A DNA stretch of 64,000 nucleotides from contig NZ_CP084223.1 in the NCBI RefSeq assembly GCF_020268605.1, forward strand, positions 30,566 through 94,565, written 5' to 3'. This document shows, piece by piece, positions 19,525-27,507 of the stretch. Numbering within the stretch: the stretch's first letter is position 1; every line of letters starts with the position of its first letter. Origin of the DNA: Arsenophonus apicola (GTDB lineage Bacteria > Pseudomonadota > Gammaproteobacteria > Enterobacterales > Enterobacteriaceae). The notes beneath the pieces are model-generated. The model was given only the letters and a program-made list of their open reading frames with translations, had not been told where the DNA came from and searched no databases. The position numbers were made by a program, and so were the translations under genes.

Positions 19525-19601
19525 ATCCACTCGGTGGAATAAATGAAATTTGAATCTTACAATTCACTAATGAATTTAACAGAATTAAAAAGGAAATAAC
19601 T

Positions 19602-19868
19602 ATGTTGAAATCTTTATTAAGATTAGATGAAATGATAACCCCTAAGATTATAATTGTTTTTTATTGGCTTGGGATTATCGCTGTTTTATTTTCTGGCATT
19701 GCGGCTATTATTGCCGGGAGTTATTCGGAGTTTTTCTCCAGTCTCATTGGTGGCTTAGCCATAATCGTTATCGGCATTATTAGCGTTCGGGTTTCTTGTG
19801 AATTAATTATTTTATTATTTAACATTTATGCCAAACTTAAAGAAATCGCTGAAAACACAAAATCATGA
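19602..19868 (+). CDS. DUF4282 membrane protein, copy 1
   Basis: 88 residues: an amphipathic start (LLRLDEMITPKII), two strong membrane helices with glycine-rich turn, and the family-typical ISVRVSCELIILLFNIY. ATG behind AAGGAAAT. Function of the family is unknown. It follows the transglycosylase and ends at a hairpin shared with rop. Confidence 0.8.
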   Translation: MLKSLLRLDEMITPKIIIVFYWLGIIAVLFSGIAAIIAGSYSEFFSSLIGGLAIIVIGIISVRVSCELIILLFNIYAKLKEIAENTKS

Positions 19869-19880
19869 TTCAATTAAACA

Positions 19881-19923
19881 TTAATCACTCCAAAAAGGTC
19901 AATTTTTTCGTTGGGGTGATTAA
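19881..19923. terminator. Convergent terminator overlapping the rop stop
   Basis: TTAATCACTCC pairs with GGGGTGATTAA (one G-T pair) around a loop containing a T-run. It separates the convergent DUF4282 and rop genes. The same hairpin is present in copy 2 near 57034-57078. Confidence 0.65.
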
Positions 19924-20096
19924 TTTTCCAATCTTCGCTGCAAATGCAGATAAAGCGCCTCTGCCATTTCATGTAATTCTTCGCACTCATCTGCACAGTC
20001 ATCCAGATTAAGCTGATTGAGCTTATCCAAGAGTATTAGGGTTTGACTTTTGATAAAGCCCGCCATATTCAAGGTAGAGAGTTCTTGTTTTGTCAT
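19920..20096 (-). CDS. rop: Rop/Rom RNA-binding protein homologue, copy 1
   Basis: 58 residues. The start MTKQELSTLNMAGFIKSQT matches ColE1 Rop (MTKQEKTALNMARFIRSQT) nearly position for position, and the second helix keeps DDCADECEELHEMAEALY. Rop is a four-helix-bundle dimer that binds loop-loop complexes of antisense and sense RNAs, in ColE1 RNA I and RNA II. No RNA II-type primer is evident here, so the target RNA is unknown. It lies downstream of finO and the WGR gene on the same strand. Confidence 0.92.
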   Translation of the reverse strand: MTKQELSTLNMAGFIKSQTLILLDKLNQLNLDDCADECEELHEMAEALYLHLQRRLEN

Positions 20097-20134
20097 CGTT
20101 TGTTAAAGCGTTCAATAATAGATTTGATATAAGG

Positions 20135-20365
20135 TTATTTTATACGATGATAAGGGTTTTTTCTTTTCCTTCGCTGTCTATCAATAGCATGAAGTTTAGC
20201 AATACCGGTAAATATTTCAGAAACGATTTCGGTTTTTTGTCCATGAAGATGATTACCTAATCCTCCCCAACGCTGAATAAGCAATAAATCACCAAATAAA
20301 TCATAACAGAGTTCCGCTTCATACCAGCGAGCATCATTTTCCCAACGCCAGACTAACATAACCAT
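20135..20365 (-). CDS. WGR-domain protein, copy 1
   Basis: 76 residues with the WGR-type core: ARWYEAELCYDLFGDLLL, then QRWGGLGNHLHGQ. The RWGG in place of WGR fits the looser family members. The domain is thought to bind nucleic acid. The start lies inside the end of finO (32-nt overlap), so the two are probably co-translated. Confidence 0.75.
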   Translation of the reverse strand: MVMLVWRWENDARWYEAELCYDLFGDLLLIQRWGGLGNHLHGQKTEIVSEIFTGIAKLHAIDRQRRKRKNPYHRIK

Positions 20366-20924
20366 CAGTAGGTTGTTGAAGCGATTTATTAAGTCTGTCC
20401 AAACGCTTTAGGTTATCCTCAACATCTGCCTGGGTAACCTCTCCTGCCACCTGTCCGTCTTTGTCATAACGATTAGCGCCTAACTGGATAAGGGCGCGAT
20501 AATCGACGTGGTGGCCAATGCTATTTAGACAGGCTTTTAACCGTTTTTTAGTGAGCGGTAACCCCTTCTCATTCACTTCCTGCCACATAGCTTGCCGGAT
20601 GCCAATTTTCATCGGTCTCAGCTGTTGTTCAGGAAACAGGGCTGGCCAAAAGAGGCTGATTTGGGAAATTGCTTCATCTAGCGGCAACCGTTTTTTTGGT
20701 TGCCTGGGCGGTTTTGGGATTTTAACCTTAACAACAGGTTGAGGCTTTTCAACCCGCTTTTGGGTCACTGGCTTAACAGGCTTTTGTGGTTTTGGTTTTT
20801 TCACCTGTTTTTTGGGCGTAGGATTCACCCAGACCTTTTTTCGGTAAACCGGTGAGGATTTGGGTGTCGTTTCTTCTGAAGCCCGTCTAGGGCGATTGAG
20901 AGTTAATTTCTGCCGCGCGGTCAT
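20334..20924 (-). CDS. finO: FinO fertility-inhibition RNA chaperone, copy 1
   Basis: 196 residues. A long basic Lys/Pro-rich N-terminal extension (about 1-80) is followed by the ProQ/FinO domain (LFPEQQLRPMKIGIRQAM, LTKKRLKACLNSI, HHVDYRALIQLGANRYD). In F plasmids FinO protects FinP antisense RNA and pairs it with traJ mRNA, repressing transfer. Start codon one base after the rpn stop. Intact, unlike copy 2. A FinP gene was not identified. Confidence 0.92.
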   Translation of the reverse strand: MTARQKLTLNRPRRASEETTPKSSPVYRKKVWVNPTPKKQVKKPKPQKPVKPVTQKRVEKPQPVVKVKIPKPPRQPKKRLPLDEAISQISLFWPALFPEQQLRPMKIGIRQAMWQEVNEKGLPLTKKRLKACLNSIGHHVDYRALIQLGANRYDKDGQVAGEVTQADVEDNLKRLDRLNKSLQQPTDGYVSLALGK

Positions 20925-20925
20925 T

Positions 20926-21855
20926 TTAGTCTTTGAACAGGTTTTTTAACTCAGAATCCGTAAGGCTTGTGAATTTCATCACCGATTGTCTGTCCATGCC
21001 GCTTTCCAGCATTTGACGTGCAATCTTTAGGGAGGCCTGTTTTTCGCCTTCCTGAAGGCCTTCCAGCTTGCCTTTCTGGATGCCTTTTTGAATACCCATT
21101 TGTTCAATTTGTTGAGCAATTGTCATAAGTGCTCCTTCGTGTTTTTCTGATTGTTTTGCTATTTCAGTGATAAATTCCATTGGTCTTTTTGCATTCCCTT
21201 CCTGTATGAGGTAATTAAACAACGTTATCACCTGATTATCGGAGTAATAATTATACGATAATAATTTGACAATTTCATTCAAAAGCTCTGTCATATCCCG
21301 TCGGCGAATGTGCTTCTGGATAAAGGTCAACAAAGCCATTCGTTTGTGCTGCATAATTTCACCGTCATCAAGTGTGGTGACATCAACTAACTTAAACGGC
21401 TTGGTATAAATCTTTTCGGCAATATCCCGCCCACTAAAACAGTCAAACCAATCTGTACTATAGGGATAAGGACTCTTTTCACCTGTGTAAAACAGGATAG
21501 GAAAAACGAGTGGTAACTTTTTGTGGCCAGCGTCTAAATGTTTTTGCATTGCAGCCATGCTATAGCGCATCAGTCGCCAAGCCATCAGCTTATCGGGTGA
21601 TGATTGAGCTTCAATCAGGAGATAGAAATAGCCTTTTCCTTTTTCTGTTTTAACGGAGTACAAAATATCACTTTGATAGTTTTTCATCTCACTATCGATA
21701 AATGAGCCTGATTCCACTTTGAGACTATCTAAGTCACAAAGTGATTTAATCTCATCAGGTAGCCAGACAGTAAAGAAATCTTTTGCCGTCTCTTTTTCAC
21801 TTAAAAACTGCTTGAATAGACTGTCGTGGGGCGTTGGGGTGAATTTTTTACTCAT
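20926..21855 (-). CDS. rpn: Rpn/YhgA-type PD-(D/E)XK nuclease, copy 1
   Basis: 309 residues. N-terminus HDSLFKQFLSEKETAKDFF, catalytic core around SGSFIDSEMKNYQSDILY and YFYLLIEAQS (D..E-Q pattern of the PD-(D/E)XK fold). The C-terminal tail has short tandem repeats GIQKGIQKGKLEGLQEGE before a conserved SLKIARQMLESGMD motif. Rpn proteins are DNA endonucleases that can promote recombination, with length-variable tails. Copy 2 differs mostly in this repeat. Confidence 0.9.
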   Translation of the reverse strand: MSKKFTPTPHDSLFKQFLSEKETAKDFFTVWLPDEIKSLCDLDSLKVESGSFIDSEMKNYQSDILYSVKTEKGKGYFYLLIEAQSSPDKLMAWRLMRYSMAAMQKHLDAGHKKLPLVFPILFYTGEKSPYPYSTDWFDCFSGRDIAEKIYTKPFKLVDVTTLDDGEIMQHKRMALLTFIQKHIRRRDMTELLNEIVKLLSYNYYSDNQVITLFNYLIQEGNAKRPMEFITEIAKQSEKHEGALMTIAQQIEQMGIQKGIQKGKLEGLQEGEKQASLKIARQMLESGMDRQSVMKFTSLTDSELKNLFKD

Positions 21856-22193
21856 GATATTAATCTAATGAATGTTGGACGTTATTCCCTTAAAAAAGAC
21901 CAGCGGATAGCTGGCCAACACCAGGGAAAATATTGCCGTTGATTAACGGACAACGCCATAATAATAACATGGCATACTTACGTCGTTATCGAATATTTCC
22001 AGAATACTAAACATTTATCCACTTTACAGAAGATTTCAAATTTTGTTCACTAATTGCAATTTTAGAGTTGAATTATGGCAAAAACAGATTAAATTTGAAG
22101 GTGGAAATGTTTTCAAGCAAGATATCAAACATGAGTTAATAGAGCTTCGTAAGTCACCCCCCTATCAGGTCTCCGGTAGGGGTGTTTTTTTAA
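21856..22193 (+). other. Conserved intergenic region ending in an orphan plus-strand terminator
   Basis: No convincing gene in about 300 bases, yet almost identical in copy 2. It ends with a hairpin near 22155-22183 (CACCCCCCTA with TAGGGGTG) followed by seven T on the plus strand, where no plus-strand gene is evident. A peptide reading through ELIELRK exists but diverges after the hairpin starts. A small RNA transcribed rightward is the simplest explanation. Confidence 0.45.
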
Positions 22194-22509
22194 TTAATGG
22201 TATTGGAATTAGTGTTTATAAAAATTTTTCCGGTTGTCATGCTTTCGCAAATCTCTTCAAAATCATTAACATCAACAACATATATTGAGTCTGAATTTTT
22301 AGGAACAAAATAAAAATTTTTTGGTTTTATGGAAATTTCTTCTGATTTTTTGTACTCAAAATCCCCAACCTCTAAAAACGTTGAAATTCCGTTATCAATG
22401 CAATAATCGGCTGCTTCATCGTAGGTATTGAAGAATTTTGAAGAACTTTGATTATTAGTATCAAAACTAAAAAAGACTTAACTCCCAATGCGTTATCTGT
22501 TTTGTTCAT
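22190..22509 (-). pseudogene. Frameshifted copy of the 106-residue unknown protein
   Basis: Same sequence as the intact gene at 59354-59674, but an A-run at 22463-22466 has four A instead of five, breaking the frame after about 15 residues; a second small difference lies near the end. It starts inside the HU stop (ATGA overlap), so it would be coupled to HU translation. Confidence 0.75.
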
Positions 22510-22778
22510 TTAACTGCATCTTTTAACTTTTGACCTGCTTTAAAACTCGGTATATTCGAAGCAGCAATTTTAATTGCCTTGCCTGTTTGCGGATGGAGAC
22601 CTTCTCTTGCCGCTCGAGTCTTAACCTGAAAACTCCCAAAGCCAACGAGCTGTACGCTGTTACCCGATTTTAAAGACTCGGTGATGACTTCAATGAAAGC
22701 ATTAAGCGCTTTCTCTGAATCTTTTTTGGTCAAATCGGCTTTTGCAGCAATTTGGTTGATGAGTTCTGTTTTATTCAT
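22506..22778 (-). CDS. HU-family nucleoid protein, copy 1
   Basis: 90 residues from MNKTELINQIAAKA, with the DNA-binding arm signature GFGSFQVKTRAAREG and GQKLKDAVK at the end. The upstream extension in the same frame lacks a ribosome site. HU bends DNA and assists origin opening and recombination; a plasmid-encoded copy beside an iteron origin and oriT would fit both. Differs from copy 2 at a few residues in the arm (GLHPQTG here, GRNPQTG there). Confidence 0.93.
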   Translation of the reverse strand: MNKTELINQIAAKADLTKKDSEKALNAFIEVITESLKSGNSVQLVGFGSFQVKTRAAREGLHPQTGKAIKIAASNIPSFKAGQKLKDAVK

Positions 22779-22897
22779 GTTGCACCTAAATGAATAGATT
22801 ACGTTAATCCTAGTTATGCTAGCGGTAGTGACACTGTTGTGCAATGGTTGACTGTTAATTAACTTAAAAATCTATTTAAAAAATTAATCCCAAACGC

Positions 22898-22960
22898 TCG
22901 CCGCAGCCAAGTGACCGAGCAACGCGAGTGAACGGGCGAGGAAGCGGAATTTCACCTTAA
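22898..22960. other. ColE1-like primosome-assembly-type sequence, copy 1
   Basis: CGCTCGCCGCAGCC ... GACCGAGCAACGCGAGTGAACGGGCGAGGAAGCGGAAT, in segments, closely follows the segment beside the ColE1/pBR322 origin (GAGCGAGGAAGCGGAAG). In those plasmids this area holds a primosome assembly (single-strand initiation) site. It is GC-rich against AT-rich surroundings. Confidence 0.65.
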
Positions 22961-23063
22961 CGTGCAAAGAAATCATGCCACCATTTGGTTAAATAATCAT
23001 CAAATGAAAATATCTAAGGCCAATGAATATCTTGTAGTGGTTATACCACTTTCGTCAGAAAAG

Positions 23064-23395
23064 TTATCCACAGAGAATGGGGAAAAATTTCCGGTTAAAT
23101 ATAGTTATGTATAAGTTAAATAAGTTAAAGGGAGAAAATCTAAAGCAAGAATTTGTTTTTTTTAATAATTTAACCTTAGTTGGTTTTTAAATTACGATAG
23201 TTGGTTTTTAAATTACGATAGTTGGTTTTTAAATTACGATAGTTGGTTTTTAAATTACGCTTCATGAAATAACTTATTAACAGGTGAATTTTTTATTTTT
23301 TATCCTATAACTATAGGATTAGTTTTTAAATTACGATATTTTTGTATCTAAATTACGATATGTTTCATAAAATATGGTTTTTAAATTACGAAAAC
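23064..23395. other. oriV: Replication origin 1: DnaA box and seven iterons
   Basis: A perfect DnaA box TTATCCACA lies at 23064-23072. Four tandem 21-bp iterons follow at 23178-23261, sharing the core GGTTTTTAAATTACGAT. Three dispersed copies lie near 23320, 23347 and 23374. The stretch between is A+T-rich. A 9-bp hairpin (CTGAATTG...CAATTCAG) follows at about 23401-23423 in the repA leader. Such iterons bind the RepA encoded next door. Confidence 0.9.
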
Positions 23396-23464
23396 GAGGT
23401 GCTGAATTGCGCAAACAATTCAGCAACTCTCACCAATAACCCTAAACATACTAGGATTAAGGCT

Positions 23465-24400
23465 ATGACTGATCTTACAACGAAAACGAGAAAAAACAAT
23501 TTGAAAACCTTACGCCCCCATAAACATACAAAACTTGAGTTTTTTATCGCTGACGATATTGATATTTTTAGTTTTCGTGACGAAATAGCGAGTATGGAGC
23601 ATCCTTTCTTTGCATTAAAAGGCGGTGATACAAAAGTTAGAAAATACAAAAATGGCAATGTAACAGTTACTGTTAGATCTTCTGCTGAAATTGGTTTGGC
23701 AACAGTGTTTGATAAAGATATCTGGATATATGCAATATCGAAGTTACAAGAAGCTATTAATAATAATCAGGATATTAGTCGAACAGTAGCTTTTACCCCT
23801 TATGATTTTTTTGTTACAACAAACAGGAGTACAAGTGGAGTTGCTTATAAAGAGTTGAGAAAAGCACTAAATCGTTTAAAAGGAACCGTAATTGAAACTA
23901 ATATTAGTTATTTCGATGACAAACAAGAAACTTGTTTATTTGGATTAATAGATAGTGCCAGGATTATTGAAGAACAAAAAGGTAAGCTCGATATTGGCAT
24001 GGTGGAAGTTACCCTACCCGATTGGTTGTATCAAGCATTGTACAGAAAAAAAATAATTAAAATAAGTCCTGACTATTTTCGGATCCGAAAAGCGATAGAT
24101 CGAAGATTATATGAAATAGCGCGTAAGCATTGCGGAAATCAACATGAATTCAATATTTCACTTGGAAAATTACATTCAAAAACAGGGAGCACTGCCCTGT
24201 TGAAAATGTTTAGACATAATCTAAAACAATTAGCCAAAACAAATGATCTCCCCGACTATGAAGTTCTCTTTGATCCAGTTACCGATAAAGTGACTTTTAA
24301 AAATCGTAATCAAAATTGTCCTAAAGTCGAAGCGTCGCGCAAGAGAGAGAAAGGAAAGAAAGAGATTTTTAAAATGAAAAAATCATTATTGGATAGATAG
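23465..24400 (+). CDS. repA: Replication initiator RepA (RPA family), replicon 1
   Basis: 311 residues from MTDLTTKTRKNN, with AGGA upstream; the longer in-frame start lies in the iterons and is rejected. Typical RPA-family blocks: MEHPFFALKGGDTKVRKY, ATVFDKDIWIYAISKL, TPYDFFVTTNR, LIDSARII and RIRKAIDRRLYEIARKHCG. It binds the iterons just upstream. It is clearly homologous to RepA 2, yet the iterons of the two are unrelated in sequence. Confidence 0.92.
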   Translation: MTDLTTKTRKNNLKTLRPHKHTKLEFFIADDIDIFSFRDEIASMEHPFFALKGGDTKVRKYKNGNVTVTVRSSAEIGLATVFDKDIWIYAISKLQEAINNNQDISRTVAFTPYDFFVTTNRSTSGVAYKELRKALNRLKGTVIETNISYFDDKQETCLFGLIDSARIIEEQKGKLDIGMVEVTLPDWLYQALYRKKIIKISPDYFRIRKAIDRRLYEIARKHCGNQHEFNISLGKLHSKTGSTALLKMFRHNLKQLAKTNDLPDYEVLFDPVTDKVTFKNRNQNCPKVEASRKREKGKKEIFKMKKSLLDR

Positions 24401-24404
24401 TTAT

Positions 24405-24540
24405 TTTTTGATTATATCATGATATAAGCTTTTAATTATATGACAATATCATTTTATTGGCTTATGATGATATGGGTTTTTTGTGATATAGTAATATTGT
24501 TTTTTTATCTTATGATGATATAATTATTTTTTATTGTAAT
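24405..24540. promoter_or_regulatory. Centromere/operator-like repeats of partition locus 1
   Basis: About 140 AT-rich bases hold repeated TATCATGATATAA and TATGATGATAT motifs (near 24416, 24463 and 24512). The same motif recurs inverted after parA at 25198-25207 (TATCATCATA), just before parB. Such arrays serve as parS and as the par operator. Confidence 0.65.
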
Positions 24541-24558
24541 GTTAAAAGTAAGGTAGCC

Positions 24559-25179
24559 ATGAAAGTTATCTCGCTATTAAACCCTAAAGGCGGCACAGGA
24601 AAGACTACAGCAACTATTAATATTGCTACTTGTTTATCGAGACAAAAGATAAATGTTGCTGTAGTGGATACAGATCCTCAGAGGAGTTTAACTAATTGGA
24701 ATAAATTACAAAAAGCTACTTTTGATTTATATACATCAGAAAATGAGAAAGATGTTTATCAAGTTAGAAAAGAATTAAATGAATATGATTACATTATTAT
24801 TGATGGAGCGGGTTCTTTGTCGGTTATTACTTCAGCGGCTGTAATGGTAAGCGATTTGGTTATAATACCAGTTTCACCTTCCCCATTAGATTTTAGCGCG
24901 GCAGGAAGTGTTATAGATGTTTTGGAAGCTCAAGAGTTTAGTCGTAAGGTTCCAGCGTGTTTTCTTATAACTAGGATTGTTAATAATGCAAATATGTTAG
25001 ATGTATTAAAATTAAGTATTAATAGCACTAAATATACTAAATTAAGAACAGGTTTTACTAGCAGGCAATCTTATATTAAAACATTAATTAATGGTGAAAC
25101 TATCTTTGATAGCAAGGATATGAAAGCAATCGGAGAAACAGAAATTATTACTCAAGAAATAATTAATATGATAATATGA
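24559..25179 (+). CDS. parA: ParA-type partition ATPase 1
   Basis: 206 residues; deviant Walker A KGGTGKTT at 10-17, Walker A' VVDTDPQRS, Walker B YIIIDGAG. Short type Ib (ParF-like) form without an N-terminal DNA-binding domain. It drives plasmid segregation together with the small downstream ParB-like protein. Only weakly similar to ParA 2 outside the motifs. Confidence 0.93.
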   Translation: MKVISLLNPKGGTGKTTATINIATCLSRQKINVAVVDTDPQRSLTNWNKLQKATFDLYTSENEKDVYQVRKELNEYDYIIIDGAGSLSVITSAAVMVSDLVIIPVSPSPLDFSAAGSVIDVLEAQEFSRKVPACFLITRIVNNANMLDVLKLSINSTKYTKLRTGFTSRQSYIKTLINGETIFDSKDMKAIGETEIITQEIINMII

Positions 25180-25229
25180 TAATATGCTTTTATAAGTATA
25201 TCATCATATTGTTTTTTAGTGAGATTATC

Positions 25230-25457
25230 ATGACATTAAAAAAGCAAAGCCAAGAAAAATCCGTAATGGAGTTTGGGGAACATACTGATTTAAATAAAAT
25301 ATTGAATAATAAAAAACATAGAGATAAGAGAATTCAATTTATTATTGACGAGGATTTGCATACTAATTTTAAAATTCAATGTCTTAAAAATAGGGTTGAT
25401 ATGTCGACTGTATTAAAAGATCTCATTAAAAGTTGGTTAAAGAAGAACAGCAGATAA
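25230..25457 (+). CDS. parB: Small ParB/ParG-like centromere-binding protein 1
   Basis: 75 residues from MTLKKQSQEK, preceded by the inverted TATCATCATA motif; the longer in-frame reading starts inside parA and is rejected. The N-terminal half is polar; the C-terminal half looks like a ribbon-helix-helix (KRIQFIIDEDLHTNFKIQC, VDMSTVLKDLIKSWL). This is the layout of ParG partners of ParF-type ATPases. Confidence 0.8.
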   Translation: MTLKKQSQEKSVMEFGEHTDLNKILNNKKHRDKRIQFIIDEDLHTNFKIQCLKNRVDMSTVLKDLIKSWLKKNSR

Positions 25458-25533
25458 TTTAAAACCGCTCCACGTCAGTGCGACAACACTAACGCAGAGC
25501 TAACCCAAAACCTAACCAAGTAGGAGTTGAGCT

Positions 25534-25668
25534 ATGAACAATAGTACCTTCCGAGTGCTCGTCTGTGAAGCACCGAAACATACAATCGTATTGTTTTCCC
25601 GTTTGTCCCGCAATTTAACCCTTCGTCAGCGTGCCAGAATTCTTAATAGCGTTGGGGGTAGGGTATGA
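25534..25668 (+). CDS. Conserved 44-codon leader ORF, copy 1
   Basis: MNNSTFRVLVCEAPKHTIV... 44 residues, behind GTAGGAGTTGAGCT. Its stop overlaps the start of the LuxR-type gene (GTATGA), so translation is coupled. The ORF and about 35 nt of 5' leader recur at 62838 (truncated) and 63865 (complete), always in the same context. The leader could fold so that the ribosome site pairs with the preceding ACCTAAC stretch. It may be a translational leader like tap or a true small regulator. Confidence 0.7.
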   Translation: MNNSTFRVLVCEAPKHTIVLFSRLSRNLTLRQRARILNSVGGRV

Positions 25669-26291
25669 ACTCCGAGATGATTAAATTCCTTTTGAGCAGC
25701 CCTGTTCCCTGTGGTTTCATAGATAACAAAAGGGAGGTTAGTGCTAATGTCAAAATGAAAGACTTGTTATATTTGCTGCGCCTTAGAACAGAAATGAGAC
25801 ACCTATTAGATGATATTCATATTCAAAAATCGCCATTTTTCATAATCTGCGATTTATCTTCTGATTGCCACAACACGTGTAAAATCTGGCAATTCCATTT
25901 CCTGCCCCTTTTTTGCCATGATAACAAGTATCTTGGGACTCTCTTTTTCGCTCATAAATTTCTGTTTTTATCACCGCTGGAATATGTCGATAGCGTACAT
26001 CCTTATTCAGTTAATGCTGAAAAACCTGACAAACTATTTAATGATAAAGAATGGAAAATGGTTTTTTTCATGATGCACCGTTTAAACAGTAAGGAAATTG
26101 CTAAAAGATTAGGTATTTCGAGGTCAACGGTCGAAAATAAAATGCATATCATTTATCGAAGAGCAGATGTGCATTCTGCTTGTGAGTTAAGGCATTTTGG
26201 AAAATTAAAAGACTTTGATCGTTATATTCCTGCTGACTTAATTGATAAGGGATGTGGATTTTTAAAAATGGGGGAAGGATATGAATTTTAA
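25665..26291 (+). CDS. LuxR-type helix-turn-helix regulator 1
   Basis: 208 residues. The N-terminal 115 residues look like a PAS-type sensor domain; the C-terminal part holds a LuxR-type HTH (LNSKEIAKRLGISRSTVENKM). It starts 4 nt inside the 44-codon ORF. Its place between par and the tra operon fits TraJ-like activators, which also combine PAS and HTH, but which of the three regulators acts as TraJ cannot be told. Confidence 0.75.
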   Translation: MNSEMIKFLLSSPVPCGFIDNKREVSANVKMKDLLYLLRLRTEMRHLLDDIHIQKSPFFIICDLSSDCHNTCKIWQFHFLPLFCHDNKYLGTLFFAHKFLFLSPLEYVDSVHPYSVNAEKPDKLFNDKEWKMVFFMMHRLNSKEIAKRLGISRSTVENKMHIIYRRADVHSACELRHFGKLKDFDRYIPADLIDKGCGFLKMGEGYEF

Positions 26292-26586
26292 AATTCAATA
26301 TGATTTTGAATTATTTTCAGATTTGTTTCCTGAGTTTACCGGCACTCAAAAAGAAAATGTTTTTCTCTATGCTTTAGGTATTCCAAAAAATCAAATCGCT
26401 GACATCAGAGGTGTCTCGATAGGGAGTGTCGTTAAATCACTAATGGAGGCGCAACAACGGTTGGATTTAGGTACTGTTGGATCGTTAAGGGCGGTAGTCA
26501 AATTAAGATTAATGTTAACGAAATCAAATTTTCAATATAACGGAATTAACGAAAAATTATATTTAGGAAAAATAAATTATCAGTAA
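26281..26586 (+). CDS. Small HTH regulator
   Basis: 101 residues overlapping the previous gene by 11 nt. Little besides a LuxR-like HTH: ENVFLYALGIPKNQIADIRG then VSIGSVVKSLMEAQQRLD. With no sensor domain it may act as a DNA-binding partner or competitor of its neighbours. Confidence 0.65.
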   Translation: MNFKIQYDFELFSDLFPEFTGTQKENVFLYALGIPKNQIADIRGVSIGSVVKSLMEAQQRLDLGTVGSLRAVVKLRLMLTKSNFQYNGINEKLYLGKINYQ

Positions 26587-26764
26587 TTAAATAAAATTAT
26601 CAATTTTTATTTAAAATAATGGGTATTTTTTACCTTTTTCTATAGGTATAAATTACCCTATTTTTCATTAATGACCACTAAATTTATTTAACTATATGAA
26701 TTTAATGAGTAAAGTGTAAATTTACAAAATTTGACTTTATATTTCTCATTAGACTAAAGTACAG

Positions 26765-26793
26765 GTTAAATTTTAATTAAAATAAAATTTAAC
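26765..26793. promoter_or_regulatory. Inverted repeat overlapping the RBS of the TraJ-like gene
   Basis: Perfect 11-bp arms GTTAAATTTTA / TAAAATTTAAC separated by 7 nt, ending 9 nt before the ATG at 26803. It could be an operator or an RNA hairpin controlling access to the GAGG ribosome site. Confidence 0.6.
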
Positions 26794-26802
26794 GAGGTAG
26801 AT

Positions 26803-27507
26803 ATGGAACAGAAAATATTTTTACCTAAGATTTTAACCAAAACTTTAGATAATTTGCCCTATCCTTTTTTTATTAGGGAAATGGGGAGCCTACGATTTAT
26901 TTATGCTAATTCGCATTTAGCTAAATTAGTAGGTTTAAAATCAGCGAGTGAAATAATTGGAAGAATTGACTGTGAAATACCGGCTAGTTTATTTGATAAT
27001 GAAGTCTCAGCACAATTATGGCAAAATCAAGTAAAAGAAGTTTCAAATAAAGAATGTACGATATCTTTATTGGAAGTTCATCCTGATGCGATTGATTATC
27101 CTTATTTAACAACAAAATTTCCTTTTTATGATGAAAATAACAATTGTGTAGGAATGGCGGCTTCTGGGAAATATCTGGAGGTTTATTCACCTAATGATTT
27201 CGTAAGAGGAAAGTTACCCGGATCTTTGCTTTTGAGTAAGCCTGATGATTTTTTCACCGAAAAAGAATGTGAAATTATTTTTCTGAAATTACAAGGAATG
27301 AAATCAAAAGAAATTGCTAATATTTTATCTCTCTCTCCAAGAACAATTGAACATAGATTATCAGGCATGTATGTAAAAGCTAAAGTTAATCACTTTGATG
27401 ATTTCCAATATTTTTGTGAAATAAAAAATCTTCATCGTTACCTTCCAAGAAGATTTCTTTTGGATAAAAGAATAGGCTTTGAAGGCGATTATATTATTGA
27501 AGATTAA
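26803..27507 (+). CDS. PAS-LuxR regulator, TraJ candidate
   Basis: 234 residues. PAS domain at about 10-110 (FIREMGSLRFIYANSHLAKLVG, TKFPFYDENNNCVGMAASG) and LuxR-type HTH at about 155-200 (GMKSKEIANILSLSPRTIEHRL). It is the last gene before traA and reads in the same direction, the position of TraJ in F. F TraJ activates the main tra promoter and is the target of FinOP. Assignment by position and domain layout. Confidence 0.75.
   Translation: MEQKIFLPKILTKTLDNLPYPFFIREMGSLRFIYANSHLAKLVGLKSASEIIGRIDCEIPASLFDNEVSAQLWQNQVKEVSNKECTISLLEVHPDAIDYPYLTTKFPFYDENNNCVGMAASGKYLEVYSPNDFVRGKLPGSLLLSKPDDFFTEKECEIIFLKLQGMKSKEIANILSLSPRTIEHRLSGMYVKAKVNHFDDFQYFCEIKNLHRYLPRRFLLDKRIGFEGDYIIED

Larger units (their letters stand above)
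18899..23145. repeat. Large direct repeat, copy 1 (pairs with 56054-60310)
   Basis: About 4.2 kb from the oriT nic region through the DnaA box is duplicated in direct orientation. Gene order and most bases are the same; by eye well over 90% of positions agree. Similarity falls away abruptly on both sides, at the TraM boxes and at the iterons. Its genes are annotated individually. Confidence 0.9.

Noticed and set aside
22043..22288. Plus-strand ORF of 81 codons
   Set aside because: It runs through a terminator hairpin and over the opposite-strand gene; the reading diverges and stops in the otherwise near-identical copy 2.
23178..23395. Regular 21-bp repeats that could be read as a CRISPR array
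   Set aside because: Units are head-to-tail without spacers, lie between a DnaA box and repA, and have no cas genes nearby; they are iterons.
23342..23464. Longer start for RepA 1
   Set aside because: The extra codons lie in the iterons and leader hairpin; RepA 2 has no equivalent extension.
25176..25229. Longer start for the ParB-like protein 1
   Set aside because: It would begin inside parA, lacks a ribosome site and adds a hydrophobic stretch unlike ParG-type proteins.
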